7,682 nt of DNA. Source: Nitrospinaceae bacterium (GTDB lineage: Bacteria; Nitrospinota; Nitrospinia; Nitrospinales; VA-1). The stretch spans positions 1 through 7,682 of the forward strand of contig JAESTE010000086.1 of NCBI GenBank assembly GCA_016763735.1. The letters are read 5' to 3'. Both the position numbers and the translations under genes were made by a program. Every line of letters starts with the position of its first letter. The stretch's first letter is position 1. The notes under the pieces were generated by a model. The model worked only from the letters and a program-made list of their open reading frames with translations. It was not told the DNA's origin and did no database searches. Below, piece by piece: positions 1-6,100 of the stretch.

Positions 1-180
1 GCGGTAACAGATACGATTTTTCCGACTTTGTTACCTGGTGATTCTGTGTTTTTCATTTTTGGTACTCCTGCTAACCTAACAGGAGCTGGAACTTATACAA
101 TAGACGCCTGGACTTTGATGGTCGGTGACGCCTTTGCAATTAATGACAGCAGTCTTGGATTTGTTGTCGTAAATGATTCG
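1..180 (+). other. CARDB-like domain 1, C-terminal part
   Basis: This is the tail of a beta-sandwich module whose beginning lies upstream of the window. It is recognised by alignment with the four complete copies downstream: a DTIF strand, a PGDS turn, the pattern TYTIDAW, then a gap and NDSSLGFVV as the last strand. The equivalent end segment in the other copies reads NDSTLG or NDSS. CARDB (cell-adhesion-related domain found in bacteria) is a spacer or adhesion fold with no enzymatic activity. It shows that the CARDB/MAM alternation extends upstream, so more copies probably precede the window. Confidence 0.75.
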
Positions 181-3100
181 GTAATTAGCACTTTCCCTTA
201 CGTTGAAGATTTTGAGGCCGAGCCTACGTGTGCAACTGCGTGTGCTTCGCCATGTCCACTTATTGGGTTCTGGACAAATGCTGGAGGAGATGATATTGAC
301 TGGACGGTAGACGAAGGCGGAACCCCTTCCACTATTACGGGTCCTTCAGTTGACAATACTACCGGATTACCAACGGGTAATTATGTTTATACCGAAGCCT
401 CAGGTTGTGGATCTTCAGAAGCCAGACTGGAAAGTCCGTGTATTGATGTCACATCTCTAACAAGCCCTGGATTAGCTTTCTTCTATCACATGGCTGGAAC
501 GGACATGGGAGATTTATTTGTCGAAGTGGATTCTGGATCGGGGTATGTAGTCATTGATTCCATTTCAGGTCAGCAACAAATTATAGAAACTGATCCGTGG
601 ATCCTAAGAACAATACCGCTCATCGGATACACTGGTATAATAAATATCAGGTTTAGAGGTATTACCGGGACTGGATTTAGATCCGACATGGCTATCGATG
701 ATATTGCTGTCTACGATATTCTACCGGATGACGTCGGGGTTATTGCCATTACGGCACCGACTTCAAGTTGTTATTTAACAGCTACTGAAACTATTACAAT
801 TGAAGTCGTAAACTTTGGCTCAGCTCCAGTAGATACGATTCCTGTAGCCTATACTATAGATGGTGGCGCACCCGTTGTAGATACAGTATATAGTACTATC
901 CTAGCTTTTGATACGGCCACCTTCTCATTCACTACAACTGGTGACTTCTCAGCCTTTGCAGCGTTTACTATAGATTCTTGGACCGCTTTCACTGGTGACC
1001 CAAACAATTTAAATGATAGTACGCTAGGTGTCCTGGTATTTCACCCTGCACCTATTACGGCATTCCCGTACAATGAAGATTTCGAAGCGGAAGCACTTTG
1101 TGGGAATGGCTTGATAAACTGTAATCCTGATGGTGCCTGTCCTTTAATAGGTAATTGGCAGAACTCCACGGACGATGACATTGATTGGAGTGTTAATGAA
1201 GGCGGAACAGGCTCATTTGGTACAGGACCCGCTGTGGATCACACCACTGGAATTGCCACGGGCAATTATTTATTTACTGAAGCATCTGCTTGTGCTGGAC
1301 AAGTAGGTGTTCTAGGCGCATCTTGCCTTGATATATCTGGTCTAGCTAACCCAAGGCTGTCCTATTGGTACCATATGTTTGGTGCCGACATGGGTAATCT
1401 ATATGTTCTAGTTGATACTGGGGCTATTGTGGTTGTTGACTCTGTAATAGGTCAGCAACAAACAGCAAATGGTGACCCATGGTTAAATCGTATTGTAGAT
1501 CTAACACCATATTCCGGAGTCATCAGTATAGGAATGGTCGGTATAACTGGAATAGGCACTCAATCCGATATTGCAATCGACGATCTCAGCGTGTTCGACG
1601 CACCACCAAATGATGTTGGAGTTATTGCCATTACAGCACCATCTTCAGGATGCGGATTAACAGCGACAGAAACGATTACTGTCGAAGTAGTGAACTTCGG
1701 CTCTGCGAGTTCTGATACTATACCTATTGTTTACACAATTGACGGAGGAGCGCCTGTCGTAGATACCATATTCGCTGTTATACTGCCTGGCGATACAGCC
1801 ACAGCTTCCTTTACTGTAACAGGAGATTTTTCCGCTACCAATACCTATACGATAGATTCATGGACACAATTGGTGGGGGATACAATTAACATAAACGACA
1901 GTACACTGGGTTACCTTGTGACTAATCTAGGCGCTAGTATTTCAGTCTTCCCGTATTTGGAGGACTTTGAGACCGGTACCCTGGGTCAATTTACGACTAG
2001 TAATGTAATCGCTGCCCTTGATTGGAACAATACTGCAATTCGAGGTACTGATCCTGGACACTCAAATACGAGATCAGCATATTTTGGAAATCCAGCTGAT
2101 ACTACATACGACACTGGGGTTACAGAAGGCTCGGATCTAACGTTATCATGTGTCGATTTTTCTTCTCTCACTAATGTGAGAATGAGCTTTAATTATTGGC
2201 TTATAACTGAGGGCGGAGCTGGTAATTGGGATGTTGCACAAGTATCTGTCTCAACGGATGGTGTAGCGTTTACGCCGATTGCGGATAATAAAGGTCTTGC
2301 GAATGTAATTGTGGACCCATCAGGAACATGGCAAAATCTGGATATAGATTTAACGGCATATGCTGGAAACTCAACTGTATATATCAGGTTTAGCTTCAAT
2401 ACAGTTGATGATATTAACAACGCACTTGAAGGATTTTATGTGGATGACATCAACATCTATGAACCAGCTAACAACGACATGGGCGTTATATCTATTAATG
2501 CGCCAACATCCACATGTGATCTGGGAACTACGGAACCGGTTACTATTACCGTCCAGAATTATGGTTTACTGGCCCAAGACACCATTCCGGTCGCTTATAC
2601 ATTGAACGGTGGAGCTTCAGTTATTGATACAATATTTACCAATGTTTTACCTGGAGCTACGCAAGCATTCACCTTTGCCAGTACAGTAGATCTATCATCG
2701 GCTGGTACTTATACGTTTGATGCATGGACAGCTCTTCCTGGTGATGGTTACAACATCAATGACAGCACCTTGAGCGTGGTGGTTACGAACCTCCCAGTTA
2801 CAACTTTCCCCTTCTTTGAAGACTTTGAACCAGAAGCTCTATGTGTAGCAGTTTGTGGTGGGATTTGCCCATTAACGGGTAACTGGATGAATGGCGTGAT
2901 AGACACGACTGATTGGACAACAAATGAAGGAGGTACTGCATCTGCAGGTACTGGACCGACTGTAGATCATACGACAGGACTGGCAACTGGCAACTATGTA
3001 TATACTGAAGCTTCGGGATTATGTAGCCCAGGTGCTTCAGCCAACCTTCTTAGCCAATGCTTGGATATTTCTTCACTTGGTAATCCCATGGTATCTTACT

Positions 3101-6100
3101 GGTACCATATGTTCGGTGCAGACATGGGAATCTTGTATACAGAAGTATTTAACGGAGTTTCATGGGTTACGGTTGATTCAATTGTAGGAGGCGTACAGGC
3201 AGCAAGCGGCGATCCTTGGTTACTTGATTCTGTTGACATTTCTGCATTTAGTGGCGTAATTCAGATTCGATTTAGAGGCGTAACTGGGGCGGGATTTCAA
3301 AGTGACATATCTCTGGATGACATTACTGTCTTTGACAATCCAGTGGCCGGAAACGACGCCGCAGTTGTGCTCATAACTACACCCACATCACATTGTGACG
3401 ATGGCTCTAACGATACAATTACCGTTGAGGTAGTCAATCTTGGCCTTGCTATATTGGACACGATTCCTGTTGGCTATTCAGTTAATGGAGGCCCAGCAGT
3501 GATTGACACAGTTTTTGTTACGTTGCTATCAGGGGACACGACCACTTTTACTTTCGCCACTGGTGCAATCTTGTCACCTGCAGGAGGATACAGCATTGAT
3601 GCATGGACCAATTTAACCGGTGATGCGAACAACAATAACGACTCTTCAAATCTAGTAATTACAATATTCCCAAATCCAACAGTCGCACTGGGATCAGACA
3701 CAGCATTTTGTGCTGGTGGAAGTTTATTGCTAAACACGAGTAATTTTGGATTTGTGAGCTATGCCTGGAGTACGGGGGCAACAGATTCTTCAATTACAAC
3801 ACTCGTGGCTGGGACATTTTCATTGACAGTTACCGATGGTAATGGCTGTTCAAATTCAGATACAATTGTGGTAACAGTCAATCCTGCGATGGTGTTAACA
3901 ACAGCTAAAGTTGATGCAGCTTGTGGAGCTGCAGACGGCTCAGCCTCTGTTTCGGTTGCGGGTGGCACTGGTCCTTATGTTTATCTATGGGATGACTTGG
4001 GTGCACAAACCACTGATACGGCCACAGGCTTGGTAGCGGCTATATACGAAGTTATTGTTACGGACGCAGTCGGGTGTCTTGATAGCGCAACTGTAACCGT
4101 TAACAATATAGGAGGTCCAACCGCTACCATTTCATCTAGCACCAATGTTTCATGTAATGGTGGAGCTGATGGAATGGCCATTGTGACGTTAACTAGTGGA
4201 ACTGCTCCATTTACTTATCTCTGGGATGATCCAGCCACTCAAACCACTGACACTGCTAGTGGATTAGTAGCTGGAACCCATAACGTTGTTGTAACCGACA
4301 ACGCAGGATGTGTAGCGAATGACGCTGTCACTCTTACAGAGCCGTCACTATTGGTGTTGACGAGCTCAAACACGAGCAGCAATTGCGGTCAGGCCGATGG
4401 CTCTGCCTCTGTTTCAGTTTCAGGAGGTGTCACGGTGTATACCTATAGCTGGGATGACCCTTCATCGCAAACAAATGCTACAGCAATAAGCTTAACGGCG
4501 GGAACTTATGAGGTTATTGTCACAGACGCCAATGCCTGTTTGGACAGCGTTACCGTAATTGTATCGGACATCCCTGGAGGGGTGTCATCGATATCAGCTT
4601 CTTCGAATGCCTCTTGTAATGGTGGATGCGATGGAAGCGCCACTGCATCCATTGCGGGCGGAACAGCACCTTTCACTTATCTATGGGACGACCCATCAGC
4701 CCAAACAAATGCGATGACTCTGGCACTATGTGCAGGAACTTATGCAGTCAGCATTACTGATGCGGTTGGATGTTTAGATTCAAGCTCAGTTACGATCACC
4801 GAGCCTGCTGCTTTGGTCCTTACAACTGATTCTGTTGATGCCACTTGTGGTCTCCCCAATGGATCTGCTTCTGTTTCTGTAACTGGAGGAGTTCTTCCGC
4901 TTACATACTTATGGAACGATCCTGCTGCTCAAACCACGGATACGGCAACTGGGCTTGCGATAGGTTTCTATAACGTTACGGTAACAGACGCTGGAACTTG
5001 TACAGACAATGCTTCGATCACGGTCAATGCAATTCCGGCCATGATATTGACCACTGCCAAAACCGATGCGACTTGTGGTGGTTCTAACGGATCGGCCTCT
5101 GTGTCGGTTGTGAGCGGTACTGCACCTTATACCTACGCATGGGATGACCCAGGAACACAAACCACTGATACCGCAACTGGTTTAGCCGCAGCCTCGTATA
5201 CTGTGGTTGTAACTGATAATTTGGGATGTTTAGACAGTGCTATAATTTCTGTGAATGATATTGGCGGTCCAACTGTTTCAATAAGTCCAAGTACAAATGT
5301 TACATGTAATGGTGGTTCCGATGGAACGGCAATAGTGACTGTAACAGGAGGAAGTGCCCCGTACACTTATCTTTGGGATGATCCAGGAGCACAAACTACT
5401 GATACTGCTACGGGATTGACCGCAACCATATTCACGGTTACTGTAACGGATAATGCAACTTGTCTTGCAACTGACAATATCACAATTACGGAACCATTGG
5501 CACTCTCATTAACTGGTAGTTCTACTGATGAGACTTGCGGTCAGGGAGATGGAACTGCAACGGTTTCTGTTACTGGAGGAGTTGTGGCTTATACTTACGC
5601 ATGGGATGACCCTTCTACACAGACTACAGCTACTGCTGCCGGTCTTTCTGGGGGAACCTACGAAGTAATCGTTACTGATGCCAACGGATGTACGGACAGC
5701 GTTTCCGTGGTGGTTACAAACCAGCTTGCAGGTGTTGCGTCTATTAGTGTATTTACAAACGCTACTTGTAATGGCGTATGTGATGGAACGGCATCTGGAT
5801 TAATTACAGGTGGAACTCCACCATTTACATTCTTATGGGATGATCCAGGAGTGCAAAATACAGTGATGGCTACTGGACTATGTGCCGGTACTTACGAAGT
5901 AAAGATTACGGATGCAACTGGTTGTGTCGACTCTGCCTCGGTTACCATTACCGAGCCTGGTGCAATGAGCTTGTCAACGAGTACTTCGGACGCTACATGT
6001 GGAAATTCAGATGGTTCAGCTTCTGTGACAGTAACAGGTGGAACTGCTCCACTATCCTATTTATGGGATGATCCAGCTACGCAAACAAATAGTTCCGCTT

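Noticed and set aside
2149..2184. Possible frame break or chimeric joint where the jelly-roll subfamily changes
   Set aside because: The frame stays open, both boundary motifs are intact and the flanking CARDB modules are normal, so this is domain divergence, not a sequence error.
3981..5366. Two similar minus-strand open frames (3981-4181 and 5133-5366) that look like a conserved peptide pair
   Set aside because: They are antisense to units 1/2 and 6/7 of the SprB array and resemble each other only because those units are duplicates. They have no ribosome binding site or independent support.
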